A DNA stretch of 64,000 nt from Mucilaginibacter sp. (GCA_030445275.1 JAUCSE010000062.1:1-64000); one strand, 5' to 3'; counted from the first letter of the stretch, positions 32,859 to 43,265 are shown. A program made the numbers and translations. Notes: generated by a model not told the origin, from the sequence alone.

Positions 32859-33989
32859 CTATTTACTTAAGATAGCCTGTGCACACCACAGGACAGGGGC
32901 CTGCCCGTGCATATCTCCGGTTAAAGCTTCCCTGTCAAGGTAATATTGCCTGTCGTTTTTCTTATTGGTTCCCTCGCAAACCCCTTCTACTTCCGCATTT
33001 GCGTTTATCTTTTCCGTCAGTGCAAGCCAGGCTTTACGGGCGAGGGGGCCATACTCATTTTCATTAAGCCAGCCTTTTTTCACACCGGTAATCAGGGCGT
33101 AGGTAAACATCGCGGTACCCGAGCTTTCCTCCCAGGCGTCTTTATCGTCTATTAACTGGCGCCACATTCCGTCCAGTGCCTGGTAATCCCTGAGACTTGC
33201 CATCATCTTTTTATATCCGGCCAAAATAGCCGGCCTGTTAGGGTTGTTAGAGGGTAGTGCATTAAGTATTTCAGTCATGCCTGCTGCCATCCAGCCATTT
33301 CCTCTTGCCCAAAAAAAGGGGACATCCGGCGCGTGGAAGAACAGTCCATTTGGCCTTTGTAAGTTTTCAAGATAGTAAACCATCTCGCTGGCGGCACGGT
33401 TAATATATTTTTCGTCTCTCGTAGCCCGATAAGCCTGTACCTGTATGGTGGTGATCATAAACATATCATCAATCCAAAGCCTGGTCTGCCACGAAAGCCC
33501 TTTATTGGCGAGCTCCTCCTGGCCTGGTTTTGGATTCGCCGGCAACGTCCATTGTTTATCGGCAAAGGCGATCCCCGTTTCGAGATACTGCCGGTCTTTG
33601 GTCTGGATATATAGTTGTAGTGGAACGGCCCCGAATACGGTATTATCAACCATGTCCGGAAGAGGAATCAGCTTGCTTTCAGTACCGTAAAAAGGTGTGA
33701 ACCTGTCGGCCAATTTTTTTGTCAGTGCATCATTGCCGGAAGCGTCGGCAAAGAGTAATGCGCCGAACCAGGCACATGTTTCGGGATAGGTGATGCTTCC
33801 CGGGGGCTTTGGAGACCCAAAGTTGGGATGGGGCGTTTCAATGAAATGGTCGGCCACCCGGTTGCCGATCTCCAATGGGCTTTTACCACTGGGCCATTTC
33901 CGGAAATATTTGTTTTGTGCGGTTGCAAGTCCGGGTAATACCAAGATAGATATCAATATTACCATGAGTACATGTTTGTGTATTTTCAT
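32859..33989 (-). CDS. GH105 unsaturated glucuronyl/galacturonyl hydrolase
   Basis: A 376-residue secreted GH105 protein (signal ending ATAQ). PETCAWFGALLFAD and RLWIDDMFMITT (Asp174/Asp175, catalytic Asp region) define the alpha/alpha barrel. WARGNGWMAAGMTEIL and GMWRQLIDDKDAWEESSGTA are further family signatures. These enzymes hydrate the 4,5 double bond of the terminal unsaturated uronic acid made by polysaccharide lyases and so free it. Its presence implies that a lyase acts upstream. It is the first enzyme gene after susD in PUL1. Confidence 0.88.
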   Translation of the reverse strand: MKIHKHVLMVILISILVLPGLATAQNKYFRKWPSGKSPLEIGNRVADHFIETPHPNFGSPKPPGSITYPETCAWFGALLFADASGNDALTKKLADRFTPFYGTESKLIPLPDMVDNTVFGAVPLQLYIQTKDRQYLETGIAFADKQWTLPANPKPGQEELANKGLSWQTRLWIDDMFMITTIQVQAYRATRDEKYINRAASEMVYYLENLQRPNGLFFHAPDVPFFWARGNGWMAAGMTEILNALPSNNPNRPAILAGYKKMMASLRDYQALDGMWRQLIDDKDAWEESSGTAMFTYALITGVKKGWLNENEYGPLARKAWLALTEKINANAEVEGVCEGTNKKNDRQYYLDREALTGDMHGQAPVLWCAQAILSK

Positions 33990-34016
33990 AGGAATTATTA
34001 AAATAAATTTGCGGAT

Positions 34017-34048
34017 AAGGCAAGGGTAATCGAGGTTACCCTTGCCTT
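34017..34048 (-). terminator. Hairpin between susD and the enzyme genes of PUL1
   Basis: AAGGCAAGGGTAA (34017-34029) and TTACCCTTGCCTT (34036-34048) form a perfect 13-bp stem with a 6-nt loop. Read on the operon strand it begins 5 nt after the susD stop. The tail is not a clean U-run, so it may attenuate or protect mRNA rather than stop it. Confidence 0.65.
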
Positions 34049-34052
34049 AGTA

Positions 34053-35726
34053 TTAACGCCAACCCGGGTTTTGCGGGTAAGCAGGCCCCGATATCACTGA
34101 ATTGATCTGCGATAAAGGAATGGGACGTAGTATGTCAAAATCCTGAATATTCAGTTTTGCCTGATAGTCATCATACGTACGTACACGGTTGATCAGCGTG
34201 CCGGTACGGACAAGGTCAAACCACCTCACGTTTTCCGACATCATTTCACGCGTACGTTCAGCAAGCAGAAAATCAAGATTAATGTCTGCCGCCGTGACCT
34301 GCATCTGATCGGAATGACCGGCGTAAGCAGCCCTGCTGCGTATAGCGTTGATCATCGTTGCAGCATTTCCAGCTTGCCCCAGTTTAAACGCGGCTTCCGC
34401 CGCGACCAGGTAAGTTTCAGCCAGGCGAAATACGATAACCGGCCGGTGGGAATTCTCATTTGGCGTGGTACGGTTCAACGGGTCCAGGTATTTGGTCATC
34501 GTCGGAAATATCCTGTTATCGTTATAATTTTCAGGAGTATAGATCACATATTTATGCTTTTTGATCTCGTCGATAGACATATTCATACCAGGATATCTTA
34601 AAGCAGTGTCGCCAACATTTGCACTGTATGGCAGTGTATAGGCTGTTCCGCCGACGGTAATCGTATAGGTTCCGCTGATCGCCTTAGAGGCTTTCCACAC
34701 TGACTGGAAGGTCTTGTAATAGCGGCTGTCGTTTGTTTTATCAGCGAAGGCGGTATTGTAAACCCAGTTGGTAGCCCTGAACCAGGCATACGAGCGGCCA
34801 TTAAGTAAGTCGCGCTGACCTAAAATAGCATCGTAGGTGTTAACATATAGATGGTTCCAGGCATTATTCGCACCGCCATAGGTTAAATCGGTCGAATATT
34901 GTACGTTAAACAAGACTTCTTTATTGTTTTCATTATTGTCCCTGAACACATCCGCAAAATCAGGTAATAAGCCCGCATTGTAAGTGCCGGCGTTATTGAT
35001 CAAATCTGTAGCTGTATCGTATGCACTTTGGAAATCTGTTGTTTGAGCTGCAGCCGACCAGCCTCGTGTTAAATAAACCAATGCCAGCAGATGCTTTGCA
35101 GCACCGATTGACGCGCGTCCAGGTTGAGGAATTGTTGGATTAAGATCAGCAACCGCCGCTTTCAGATCTGAAATAACCAAGTTATAACAATCTGCTAACG
35201 ATGCCCGGGTGGCCGAGTTGGTCGGCGTGGTCGTATACTCGGTAATGGTTACACCGCCGAACAGACGTACCAAGACAAAATAATTAAACGCTCTTAAAAA
35301 CTTAGCTTCTGCTATTTTCTCCTTACGGGCATCATCGGTGAGGCCGGTAACTGTTTGTCCAAAAATAATTAATCCGTTGCAGGTATTGATTGACCGGTAA
35401 CAGGCCGCCCATATCCCACTTGAAAATTCATTATTGGAATCAAACTGAGTATCATATATGGATACGTGGGTAGTCCGGTTACCATTTGCCAGGCGCATTT
35501 CATCAGCGCCAATATTGGTAAAAGCCTCCAGTCCTTCTTCCGGGCCGTATAAACTTCTTAAGAACTGGTAGGATGCATTTAAACCATTGTCTATTCCCGC
35601 GGCGGTAGAGAAGAAATCGGAAGTTAGCTTAGACCGATTTTCTTCGGCCAGATCACTTTTTTTACAGCTGGTAGCAAAACATACTGCCATTGCTGTAAAA
35701 ACTGTCATTAATAATATTTTTTTCAT
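34053..35726 (-). CDS. SusD/RagB-type surface glycan-binding lipoprotein (PUL1)
   Basis: A 557-residue SusD-like lipoprotein, with a signal ending ATSCKK. The N-terminal SusD repeat contains LRAFNYFVLVRLFGGV, the hallmark TPR segment. The C-terminal part has VFRLAETYLVAAEAAFKLGQ and MMSENVRWFDLVRTG, both typical of RagB/SusD. It sits on the cell surface as the lid of the SusC channel and captures the glycan. It lies 14 bp after susC. Ligand not deducible; the PUL's enzymes suggest a uronic-acid- and galactose-containing glycan. Confidence 0.93.
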   Translation of the reverse strand: MKKILLMTVFTAMAVCFATSCKKSDLAEENRSKLTSDFFSTAAGIDNGLNASYQFLRSLYGPEEGLEAFTNIGADEMRLANGNRTTHVSIYDTQFDSNNEFSSGIWAACYRSINTCNGLIIFGQTVTGLTDDARKEKIAEAKFLRAFNYFVLVRLFGGVTITEYTTTPTNSATRASLADCYNLVISDLKAAVADLNPTIPQPGRASIGAAKHLLALVYLTRGWSAAAQTTDFQSAYDTATDLINNAGTYNAGLLPDFADVFRDNNENNKEVLFNVQYSTDLTYGGANNAWNHLYVNTYDAILGQRDLLNGRSYAWFRATNWVYNTAFADKTNDSRYYKTFQSVWKASKAISGTYTITVGGTAYTLPYSANVGDTALRYPGMNMSIDEIKKHKYVIYTPENYNDNRIFPTMTKYLDPLNRTTPNENSHRPVIVFRLAETYLVAAEAAFKLGQAGNAATMINAIRSRAAYAGHSDQMQVTAADINLDFLLAERTREMMSENVRWFDLVRTGTLINRVRTYDDYQAKLNIQDFDILRPIPLSQINSVISGPAYPQNPGWR

Positions 35727-35740
35727 GATTCTTTTCCGTT

Positions 35741-38700
35741 TTAAAATGAAACATTAACACCGAATAACAATTGCCAGGTAGGCGGCGTAAGCGTGTTTAC
35801 ATTGACATCATTCAAACCTATTTCAGGATCAAGCCCGTGTGAGTTTTTCAGATACGGAGAGAAAAACGTAAAGGGATTTGATACAGTTGAATAAATCCTG
35901 GCTGATTTTGCGCCAATTGCTTTAAGTGGGTTGCTGGCAAAGGTGTAGCCCAGGGACATCGATCTGATCTTCAGATACGAATCGCTGAAAATATTTAGCG
36001 TTGAAGCATAATTCGCAGAAGAAAGCGCTACGTTAGGTTTAGGCCAGTAATTTACCGGGTTGGTTGGTGTCCAGTAATTAATGTCCAGATTGTTATAGCC
36101 GCCGCCCTGAAGTTGGTTGGCAAAACTACCGTCAACGCCTGATCTTACCAGGCCGCCAATATTAAAATAAGCAAGAATACTGAAATCAAAGTTTTTATAG
36201 GCAAACCTGTTTGTGATACCACCTTGCAGCTTAGGCTGTGATGAGCCTAACACTACCTTATCATCTGTAGTAATTTTGCCGTCACCATTGGTGTCTGCTA
36301 CTTTCACTGTACCAACAATAGAGTTTGGCCCTGGGTTATTATAAGCCGTGGCGCTGGTTACCAGGCCATATTTGGTAGCTAAAGCAATATCCTCGGGCGT
36401 GTTCTGCCAAATACCTACTCTTTTATAATCGTAAATAATGTGATTAGGCTGGCCAACAAAAAAGCCGCTGTTTAAATCGCGCTGTACGCCTGATGCCAGC
36501 TTGTTAATGCGCTGACGGTTAAAGGCAACGTTAACATCGGTTGTCCATTTAAACTTGCTTTTACCATCGCCGGCTAAATTAATGGAGCTGACATTGAACT
36601 CCATGCCCGTATCCTGCGTTTCGCCCAGGTTAATCAGGATTTTGCTGTAACCTGTTGTTGGAGGCAATACCTGGTAAAGGAAGATATTGGTGGTTTTGGC
36701 CCTGTACCACTCTACCGAACCGGTGATACGATTATTAAATAAACCAAAATCCACACCCAGGTTTAAAGTGGTTGTATTTTCCCAAGTTAACTGCGGATTG
36801 CCTGAGTTAGAAGGATCCGGATAAGTACCACTTACATTAGTTCCGCCGTATTGATAGTAAGTATTTGTCAACAAACCAATAGTTTGGTAAGGATTAAGAT
36901 TAGTGCTTGCGGTAGTACCATAGCTGGCCCTTAACTTCAAACCCGAAATAGTTTTGTTATTAGCCAGGAAATCCTCCCGGTCAATATTCCAGCCCAGCGC
37001 CGCTGCCGGATAGGTATTCCATTTTTTCCCTTCCGCCAGCCGGGATGAGCCATCACGGCGTATCGTAAATGTGGCCAGATATTTACCTTTATATGTATAA
37101 TTCAACCGGCCCATTACCGATACAATACTGTATTTGGCAAAATCGCCGCTGCTGGTTACGTTGGAAGCATAGGCGGGGTTGTAATATTGTATATAATCGC
37201 CCAGCACATTGCGGTAGCTTACACTGTTACTTTGTGTTTGATTTTTTTCAAAGCTGTATAAACCAGTAAAGTTAATATTATGATCTTTTGCTATTGTTTT
37301 ATCATAGGTAAGGAGGTGTTCAAGTGTATAGTCATATCCGGTTCCGTTATAATTGTATCCGGCATTTGGTTGTCCTAACTGCTCCAAGGTATTGCTGGCA
37401 TAAAACCGTCCTTTTGTTTGCGGATTAATTTGCAGACCCGCATTCAACCGGTATTTAAAACCATGGGTCAAATTAACCTCGGCATATGCCGTATTGAAGG
37501 TATTTAACCTTTTATCCATATCAACCCTGGCACCCGGTGCAAAATCCGTAAGCGGGTTCCAAACGTTTTGGTTACTGCCCGGCAGGTAGGTATACAAGCT
37601 GCCATCAGGCTTATACGGGGTAGAAAAAGGACTGGCTTGTAAAAATTGGCTAACCGGGTTATTGGTAAAGTTGGCCGCGTTGTTTTGGCCCTGGTTAATC
37701 GTATAGCTATCTAATGTACTGATGCCGAATTTTATATGGTCGTTTACTTTATGATCGATGCTCATTTTTAAACTGTACCTGTCTATCCCCTGGCCTGGGA
37801 AAATACCGCCGGCGTGGTAATAACCCAATGAAGCATCATATTGGGTATTTTCATTACCACCCGATACATTAATCTGATGATTAGTGATTAAAGGCGTTTT
37901 ATAAAGCAGATTCTGCCAGTTTGTTCGTACCCCCGACTGGTAAAGCCCAAGTTCTACCGGATCAGTAAATACACTTAAACTACCCGTAATTAATTTAGGA
38001 TCATCAAGCCCGGAATAAACCGGTGTACCGTTCGTTGCCAAAGGCGTGCCATTGATTTTACCCCATTTTCTAAAAGTTAAAAACTGATCGGCATCCATTA
38101 CGTCATATTGTCCTAGTATATGATTAAAGCCTGCATAAGCATTGTAATTAATAATAGTTTTGCCGTTTTTCCCGCGGCGTGTCTGAATCAACAATACCCC
38201 GTTTGATCCGCGCGCACCATAAATAGCGGTTGCACTGGCGTCTTTCAATACCTGAACACCAACGATGTCATCAGGATTGATGTCATTTAAATTGCCAGCA
38301 AAAGGTACACCATCCAGTATGATTAAAGGATCATTACCGCCATTCAATGAGCGTTCGCCGCGGATACGGATAACCGGCGTTGTACCGGGCTGGCTATTGC
38401 CGTTGCCTTTGCCAACTTGCAAACCTGGAGCCGCGCCTTGCAGGGCAGTACCGATATCGCCTGCGGGAATTTGCCGCAGCTGGGCCTCGCTTATAGAAGA
38501 TACAGCGCCAGTTACGTCCGATTTTTTGCGCGTACCATAGCCTACAACAACCACTTCATCCAATGATGACCGCTGCTCAGCGAGAACGACACTCAATACC
38601 GTTCTGCCATTTAGAGCGATTTCCTGGGTAACATACCCGATGAAGGTAAAAACCAGGGTACCGTTCGCATCCGCAATCCGCATGGAAAATTTACCTGCAG

Positions 38701-39232
38701 GGTCGGTTTGCATTCCTTGAGAAGTTCCCTTAAGCTTTATGGTTACGCCGGGGATGGGCAGCCCTTTCGTATCCACAACCGTTCCTGAAACTACGACATC
38801 GGGATTTTGCATACCTGCATCGGCAAGCGGCTGCGTTGCAGCTGGAGTTGCGGTTTCAGTTGAATCGGCGGTCTTGGCCCTGATCACAATATTATTTTCG
38901 TGAATAACATAAGTGAAAGGCTGGTCTTCGAAGCATCTTTTCAATACCGTTTTGAAGTCTTCATTTTGTACACTTATACTCACGGGTTTGCCTTTGGCGA
39001 GTACCTTGGTACTATATAAAAAATTATAACCGCTTTGTTGTCGCAGCTGATCAAAAACGCTTTCTAATGAAGCATCTTTTACACTCAGGCTAACCTTTTG
39101 GGCGAAGGAAGCTGCGCTTACCTGCAAAAGTCCAACAACTAAAAGTATAAAAGTGAGCTTCATAACTAACAGGAATTTTTGCAATGGAAAAGGCATACTC
39201 CTCCACCTAAATGAATAAGAAATTTTATACAT
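35741..39232 (-). CDS. SusC/RagA TonB-dependent transporter with STN signalling domain (PUL1)
   Basis: A 1163-residue outer-membrane transporter. After a long N-terminus and signal (ASFAQK), an STN domain (~50-115; VFDQLRQQSGYNFLYS) is followed by a carboxypeptidase-like domain (VSGTVVDTKGLPIPGVTIKL) and the SusC marker LDEVVVVGYGT. The plug has VQVLKDASATAIYGARGSNG. The barrel ends at a terminal Phe. The STN domain contacts the periplasmic end of a FecR anti-sigma factor. Together with the FecR and ECF sigma genes upstream, it forms a substrate-sensing relay. An ATG 13 codons inside is an alternative start. Confidence 0.93.
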   Translation of the reverse strand: MYKISYSFRWRSMPFPLQKFLLVMKLTFILLVVGLLQVSAASFAQKVSLSVKDASLESVFDQLRQQSGYNFLYSTKVLAKGKPVSISVQNEDFKTVLKRCFEDQPFTYVIHENNIVIRAKTADSTETATPAATQPLADAGMQNPDVVVSGTVVDTKGLPIPGVTIKLKGTSQGMQTDPAGKFSMRIADANGTLVFTFIGYVTQEIALNGRTVLSVVLAEQRSSLDEVVVVGYGTRKKSDVTGAVSSISEAQLRQIPAGDIGTALQGAAPGLQVGKGNGNSQPGTTPVIRIRGERSLNGGNDPLIILDGVPFAGNLNDINPDDIVGVQVLKDASATAIYGARGSNGVLLIQTRRGKNGKTIINYNAYAGFNHILGQYDVMDADQFLTFRKWGKINGTPLATNGTPVYSGLDDPKLITGSLSVFTDPVELGLYQSGVRTNWQNLLYKTPLITNHQINVSGGNENTQYDASLGYYHAGGIFPGQGIDRYSLKMSIDHKVNDHIKFGISTLDSYTINQGQNNAANFTNNPVSQFLQASPFSTPYKPDGSLYTYLPGSNQNVWNPLTDFAPGARVDMDKRLNTFNTAYAEVNLTHGFKYRLNAGLQINPQTKGRFYASNTLEQLGQPNAGYNYNGTGYDYTLEHLLTYDKTIAKDHNINFTGLYSFEKNQTQSNSVSYRNVLGDYIQYYNPAYASNVTSSGDFAKYSIVSVMGRLNYTYKGKYLATFTIRRDGSSRLAEGKKWNTYPAAALGWNIDREDFLANNKTISGLKLRASYGTTASTNLNPYQTIGLLTNTYYQYGGTNVSGTYPDPSNSGNPQLTWENTTTLNLGVDFGLFNNRITGSVEWYRAKTTNIFLYQVLPPTTGYSKILINLGETQDTGMEFNVSSINLAGDGKSKFKWTTDVNVAFNRQRINKLASGVQRDLNSGFFVGQPNHIIYDYKRVGIWQNTPEDIALATKYGLVTSATAYNNPGPNSIVGTVKVADTNGDGKITTDDKVVLGSSQPKLQGGITNRFAYKNFDFSILAYFNIGGLVRSGVDGSFANQLQGGGYNNLDINYWTPTNPVNYWPKPNVALSSANYASTLNIFSDSYLKIRSMSLGYTFASNPLKAIGAKSARIYSTVSNPFTFFSPYLKNSHGLDPEIGLNDVNVNTLTPPTWQLLFGVNVSF

Positions 39233-39303
39233 TTGAAAAATAGGTTTTTAAGAAATTGGTTATGAGAATTAGTTATCTGATTACCTATTATGCCTGAGGC
39301 ATC

Positions 39304-39336
39304 AAACCGGGCGCGCGCCAACGCTCCCGGTTTTTT
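39304..39336. terminator. GC-rich hairpin between fecR and susC
   Basis: AAACCGGG (39304-39311) pairs with CCCGGTTT (39326-39333), with a GC-rich loop; the plus strand ends in TTTTTT. On the operon strand it lies between the FecR stop and the SusC start and may lower read-through from fecR. Confidence 0.5.
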
Positions 39337-39360
39337 AGATAATAGTTAGGGATGTAAACG

Positions 39361-40515
39361 TTAATCCATTACTATCACCCTCCTTCCTTCAATTTTAAAA
39401 TGAATGGTACCGGTAAGTTCCAGCGTTTTTAATAGCTCGGAAATGTCTGCAAAACGGGAAACTGAGCCCCCGAAGGTTTTATCTTCAACATTTCCCTGAT
39501 AGACAACCTCAACGTTGTACCACCTCGCCACTTTGCGCATAATTGATTGAATACTCTCCTGTTTAAAAGTAAAATAGCCGTTCTTCCAGGCCACTGCTTT
39601 TTGGATATCCGCAGACTGTATTTCAAAATCAGACCTTTTGTCCGACAGTATGCCGCGCTGCCCGGGTAACAAATACGCTTGCCTTTTGTCATTGGTAAGT
39701 TTTACTTTGCCCTCAAGCAGCGTAGTTTCAACATCCTTTTCATTATTATAGGCCATAACATTAAAATGGGTTCCTAATACTTCAATGGCCATTCCCTTAA
39801 CAGTGACCTTGAAAGGCATTTTCCTGTTTTTGGCCACTTCGAAATACGCTTCTCCTGATAGTTCCACGCGCCTGTCGTGGCCGCTGAAAACCGCCGGATA
39901 TTTAAGGGAGCTCGCTGAATTCAGCCAAACCTTTGTACCGTCAGAAAGGATAAGTTTATATTCTCCGCCTTGTGGTGTTGCAATACTGTTATAAACTTTC
40001 CTGGATACTTCATTTTGTTCAGATCCAACAAGATAAGTCAGCTGCCCTGTGGATAGTTGTGAGACGGTAGCGCTTCCCTGACGTGACAATAAGCCTTTCA
40101 CTTCTTTATTGAGGCTGATGATCTTACCGTCTGCAAGCGTAAGGGTTGCTCTTTCCCCACCGGGTTTAATTAGAGCTTGATGATTAAGAGTATTACCGAA
40201 GTTACCGGAGACTAAATTCCTTGTTCCGTTCTTATACCGCCACAGCAGACCAGCAGCGATGGCAAAAATGAGAATGGCAGCAGCGGCCAGCCAACGATAG
40301 TTTCTGCGCATTTTTTTGACGGGGGGATCAACGGCGGCTTGCAACCTGGTTAATAAAATTCGCCTGGCCTCTTGTTTATCCATCATTTCCGCTTTCCAGC
40401 GCTTGTCAGATAAAATGAAATCATCATGGTATTGCTCCAAGAGCATTAATTCTTCAGGCGTACAATTGCCTTCAAGATATTTATCGTATAGAACAATAAA
40501 GTCTTCCTTCGTCAT
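39361..40515 (-). CDS. FecR-family anti-sigma factor
   Basis: A 384-residue single-pass inner-membrane protein. The N-terminal ~85 residues face the cytoplasm and bind the ECF sigma factor. YRWLAAAAILIFAIAAGLLW (near 84-103) is the membrane helix. The periplasmic part is the FecR domain (TPQGGEYKLILSDGTKVWLN; GEAYFEVAKNRKMPFKVTVK) and a C-terminal DUF4974 region (NVEVVYQG; ISELLKTLELTGTIHFKI). It links the STN domain of SusC to the sigma factor. It is 128 bp upstream of susC and divergent from the sigma gene. Confidence 0.93.
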   Translation of the reverse strand: MTKEDFIVLYDKYLEGNCTPEELMLLEQYHDDFILSDKRWKAEMMDKQEARRILLTRLQAAVDPPVKKMRRNYRWLAAAAILIFAIAAGLLWRYKNGTRNLVSGNFGNTLNHQALIKPGGERATLTLADGKIISLNKEVKGLLSRQGSATVSQLSTGQLTYLVGSEQNEVSRKVYNSIATPQGGEYKLILSDGTKVWLNSASSLKYPAVFSGHDRRVELSGEAYFEVAKNRKMPFKVTVKGMAIEVLGTHFNVMAYNNEKDVETTLLEGKVKLTNDKRQAYLLPGQRGILSDKRSDFEIQSADIQKAVAWKNGYFTFKQESIQSIMRKVARWYNVEVVYQGNVEDKTFGGSVSRFADISELLKTLELTGTIHFKIEGRRVIVMD

Positions 40516-40657
40516 GAGAATATTCGTTAGTATCTAGGGTTATAATTCTAAAGAGACTTTTTTTGATTTGCACACACTTGTTTTTTTATATTTTTTTTAA
40601 TTTTTTTAGCAAACAAGGCGTACGCAGATTTTTTATTTACTTTAGCACACCAGTTAT

Positions 40658-41242
40658 ATGCTCAAAAATACGCCCACTGATTCCGAACTATGGGAGGCGA
40701 TCCAGCTTAATGACAATAAAGCTTTTAACCTGCTTTTTGAAAGATATTGGACTGCGATCTACAGAACGGCGTATGATTACCTCCCGGATGACGTTGTTTG
40801 CCTTGAAATCGTGAACGACATTTTTTTAAGAATCTGGCAAAAGCGCCACGAACTGCAAATTGCTTTATTCAAAAGTTATCTTACATCGGCCGCCCGATAC
40901 CATGTATACAAGGAACTCAAGGCAAGAAACAAAGAGCTGATTTCATACATGGAAGACTATACGTATATTACAGAAAAAGTTTTGGACATGAATGACGGCG
41001 AAAAACGCATTCAGAGCTCCGAATTTCAAAGTAAGATAAATGATTTGCTTGAACAGTTGCCCCAACGGTGCAGGGAAATATTCATGTTAAGCCGGGAACA
41101 ACATCTGTCCAACAATGAGATCTCCGAACGCTTGGGAATCTCGAAACGTTCAGTAGAAAACCAACTTACTTCGGCTCTGAAGCACCTGCGAAATTCAATA
41201 AAACATCTGTCAGTATTTATACTATTGTATCTATTAAAGTAA
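40658..41242 (+). CDS. ECF RNA polymerase sigma-70 factor
   Basis: A 194-residue ECF sigma factor. Region 2 spans FNLLFERYWTAIYRTAYDYL and EIVNDIFLRIWQKRHELQ. Region 4 spans LEQLPQRCREIFMLSREQHL and SNNEISERLGISKRSVENQL, the -35-binding HTH. It is divergent from its cognate FecR with 142 bp between, in the arrangement used for glycan-sensing in Bacteroidota. It should activate the SusC/D operon when the STN-type SusC binds substrate. The C-terminus ends in a hydrophobic tail (VFILLYLLK), common in this subgroup. Confidence 0.92.
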   Translation: MLKNTPTDSELWEAIQLNDNKAFNLLFERYWTAIYRTAYDYLPDDVVCLEIVNDIFLRIWQKRHELQIALFKSYLTSAARYHVYKELKARNKELISYMEDYTYITEKVLDMNDGEKRIQSSEFQSKINDLLEQLPQRCREIFMLSREQHLSNNEISERLGISKRSVENQLTSALKHLRNSIKHLSVFILLYLLK

Positions 41243-41563
41243 ATGAGGCTCTTAAGCCCAGGGACACATTTGGCATGCTGTTGAATGCCGGTGTTTATGC
41301 AGATAGAATAGTTTATCCAAATGGAATCGGAAAAAATGCAAGGATCCACAGCCTTTCATCATCTCATGCTATGAATTTTACCCATCATGATCGGCCAGCA
41401 GTCATGATGTCCGGACCTTTATTTGTCGTTAGAACAAACATTCGATGAAGCGATCTTGCAAAACAGTTATCTAACCAAGCTAATCCTATTTCAATAACCT
41501 TCAATTGTTCCACCAGGTGGCTCGAATTATGCACAGTCTGGGGAAAGAAAAAGCCCCCGCATG
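41243..41563. other. Intergenic region between sigma gene and IS element
   Basis: About 320 bp. A frame overlapping the sigma-gene end (through TTTATTTGTCGTTAGAAC) has no family resemblance. No promoter, RNA gene or repeat is apparent. Confidence 0.4.
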
Positions 41564-41597
41564 TCGTGGCCGTTGCGCAACTGAGCGGAGATTTCCA

Positions 41598-41638
41598 AAC
41601 AACCCAATCGAACACTGTTTGATTGGGTTGTTTTTTTT
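41598..41638 (+). terminator. Terminator at the left end of the IS element
   Basis: AACAACCCAATC (41598-41609) pairs with GATTGGGTTGTT (41621-41632), ending in eight T. It lies between the left IS end and the transposase start, so it would stop outside transcripts, such as those from the sigma gene, from reaching the transposase. Confidence 0.8.
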
Positions 41639-41682
41639 CATAAGTATTTGATATCTAGTTGTTTGTTTTGTATATTAAGGAG

Positions 41683-43221
41683 ATGCAAGGCAAAAAGGAT
41701 TATCAAGAAAAGCTCTTTATCCGGTTTCAGCTTTCAGACGATGTCCCGGCTGATAACTTCTACAGGCGGTTGAAAAGTATACTTGATCTCAAGTTTGTTT
41801 ATGATACGACCGCCAAATATTATGGAACAGAGGGTCAAAAGAGTATTGATCCGGTTGTGTTTTTCAAACTGATGCTGGTTGGTTATTTAGAGAACCTGAA
41901 TAGCGACAGGCGAATCGTCGCCACCTCTCGTATGCGTATGGATATCCTTTATTTTATCGGCTATGATCTGGATGATGAACTTCCCTGGCATTCAACATTA
42001 AGCCGTACGCGCCAGCTTTACGGAGAGGAAGAGTTTACAGCCATCTTTAAACAAGTTCTGAAAAAATGCATTGACAAAGGTTTGGTAGCTGGTAAAAGAC
42101 AGGCTATCGATAGTGTATTTGTCAAAGACAACGCCGCCATGTCAACTTTGGTCGAACGGGAGATCATGGATGAGGCGGCAACTTACGGCAATCAACTGGA
42201 CGATCATAACGATGAAGTCCCAGTTCTGGATACAACAGATGAAAACACCACGCCTAAGCCAAGAAAGAACGCTAAGGTTGATAAAAAAGCAAACTGCAAG
42301 CGTTACAGCCCATCAGATCCCGATGCACGCCTGTCAGTAAAGCCCGGAAAAACAACGAGGCTGAACTACTCCGCCCATGCCAGCGTAGATACACAAAACC
42401 ATGTCATTACGCATATTCAGGCCTTTCTTGCAGATAAAGGGGACGCACCATCCATCCCTGAGATCCTCACCCATGTCGCTGGCAACCTTAAAGAGAATGG
42501 TATAGAGATAGAAGATGTGCTTGCCGACACTCCTTATAGCGGTGAAGCGGCGCTCCTGTTTTTAGCGGATAATAACAGCAGAGGGTACATCCCCAATAAA
42601 TCAGGGTGCAGAAGCCGGGAAAGCCGTCACGGCTTTAGTTATGAAAAGCAGCAAGACCGGTATACTTGTCCTGAAGCCAAATTTCTTACTTTTCATCATT
42701 TTAAAAAAGCAGAGAACGCAAACACACATAAAATCTACCGTACCACGGTTAAAGATTGCAGGGACTGCCCTTTTTAAAGCACCTGCGCCAATCTGCAAGG
42801 CTTTAAAGTATTCAAAGATTCGGTAGCCAAAGACCATTATATAGAAATGCAGGAACGCATGCAAACCGGGCAGGGTAAAAGGGCCAGAAAATTAAGACAA
42901 TGTACCGTAGAACCTGTATGAGGTACGTTGGGCAATTTTACAGGGATGAGCCAGGTAAATACGAAGGGTATCAAGATGGCAAACAAAGGTAGGATCATGG
43001 CTGCCGTTGCCTATTATCTGAAAAAACTGCTTAACGGCATACCAACAAAAGTCAGAAAGAGAACAAGAAAACTCCAGGGTAACGGTTCTGACGACCCTAA
43101 GAATAGATTATTCCCTTGGATTAAAAACATAGAGATCCTAATAAGCTCTTTCAAAATCAGCCGTAAAAGCAAATGGCGGAATAACCATGTGCTTTGCAAA
43201 TTAAATTATTCAGCCATTTAA
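41683..43221 (+). pseudogene. IS1182-family transposase with two in-frame stops
   Basis: The start at 41683 follows AAGGAG, a rare clear Shine-Dalgarno for this phylum. FYRRLKSILDLKFVYDTTAK and IDPVVFFKLMLVGYLEN match the N-terminal IS1182 domain; the DDE catalytic region includes KRQAIDSVFVKDNA and VLADTPYSGEA. The frame stops at TAA 42775-42777, where relatives read a Lys in CPxKSTC. It continues in the same frame and stops again at TGA 42919-42921, where relatives read Trp (VWGTL). Both are single-base nonsense changes. The C-terminus then runs to 43221. Without read-through only 364 residues are made, so transposition in cis is unlikely. Confidence 0.88.
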
Positions 43222-43265
43222 AGCCCTGTTGCGCAACGGCCACGAATACCTGGAGGCTTTTGTTG

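Larger units (their letters stand above)
41564..43245 (+). mobile_element. IS1182-family insertion sequence, decayed
   Basis: The element is bounded by perfect 18-bp terminal inverted repeats: TCGTGGCCGTTGCGCAAC (41564-41581) and its exact reverse complement (43228-43245). Total 1682 bp, a normal IS1182 length. Immediate flanks (GCATG and ATACC) show no clear target duplication. Inside are one broken transposase gene and an entry-side terminator. It lies between the ECF sigma gene and the lipocalin gene and interrupts neither. Confidence 0.85.
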
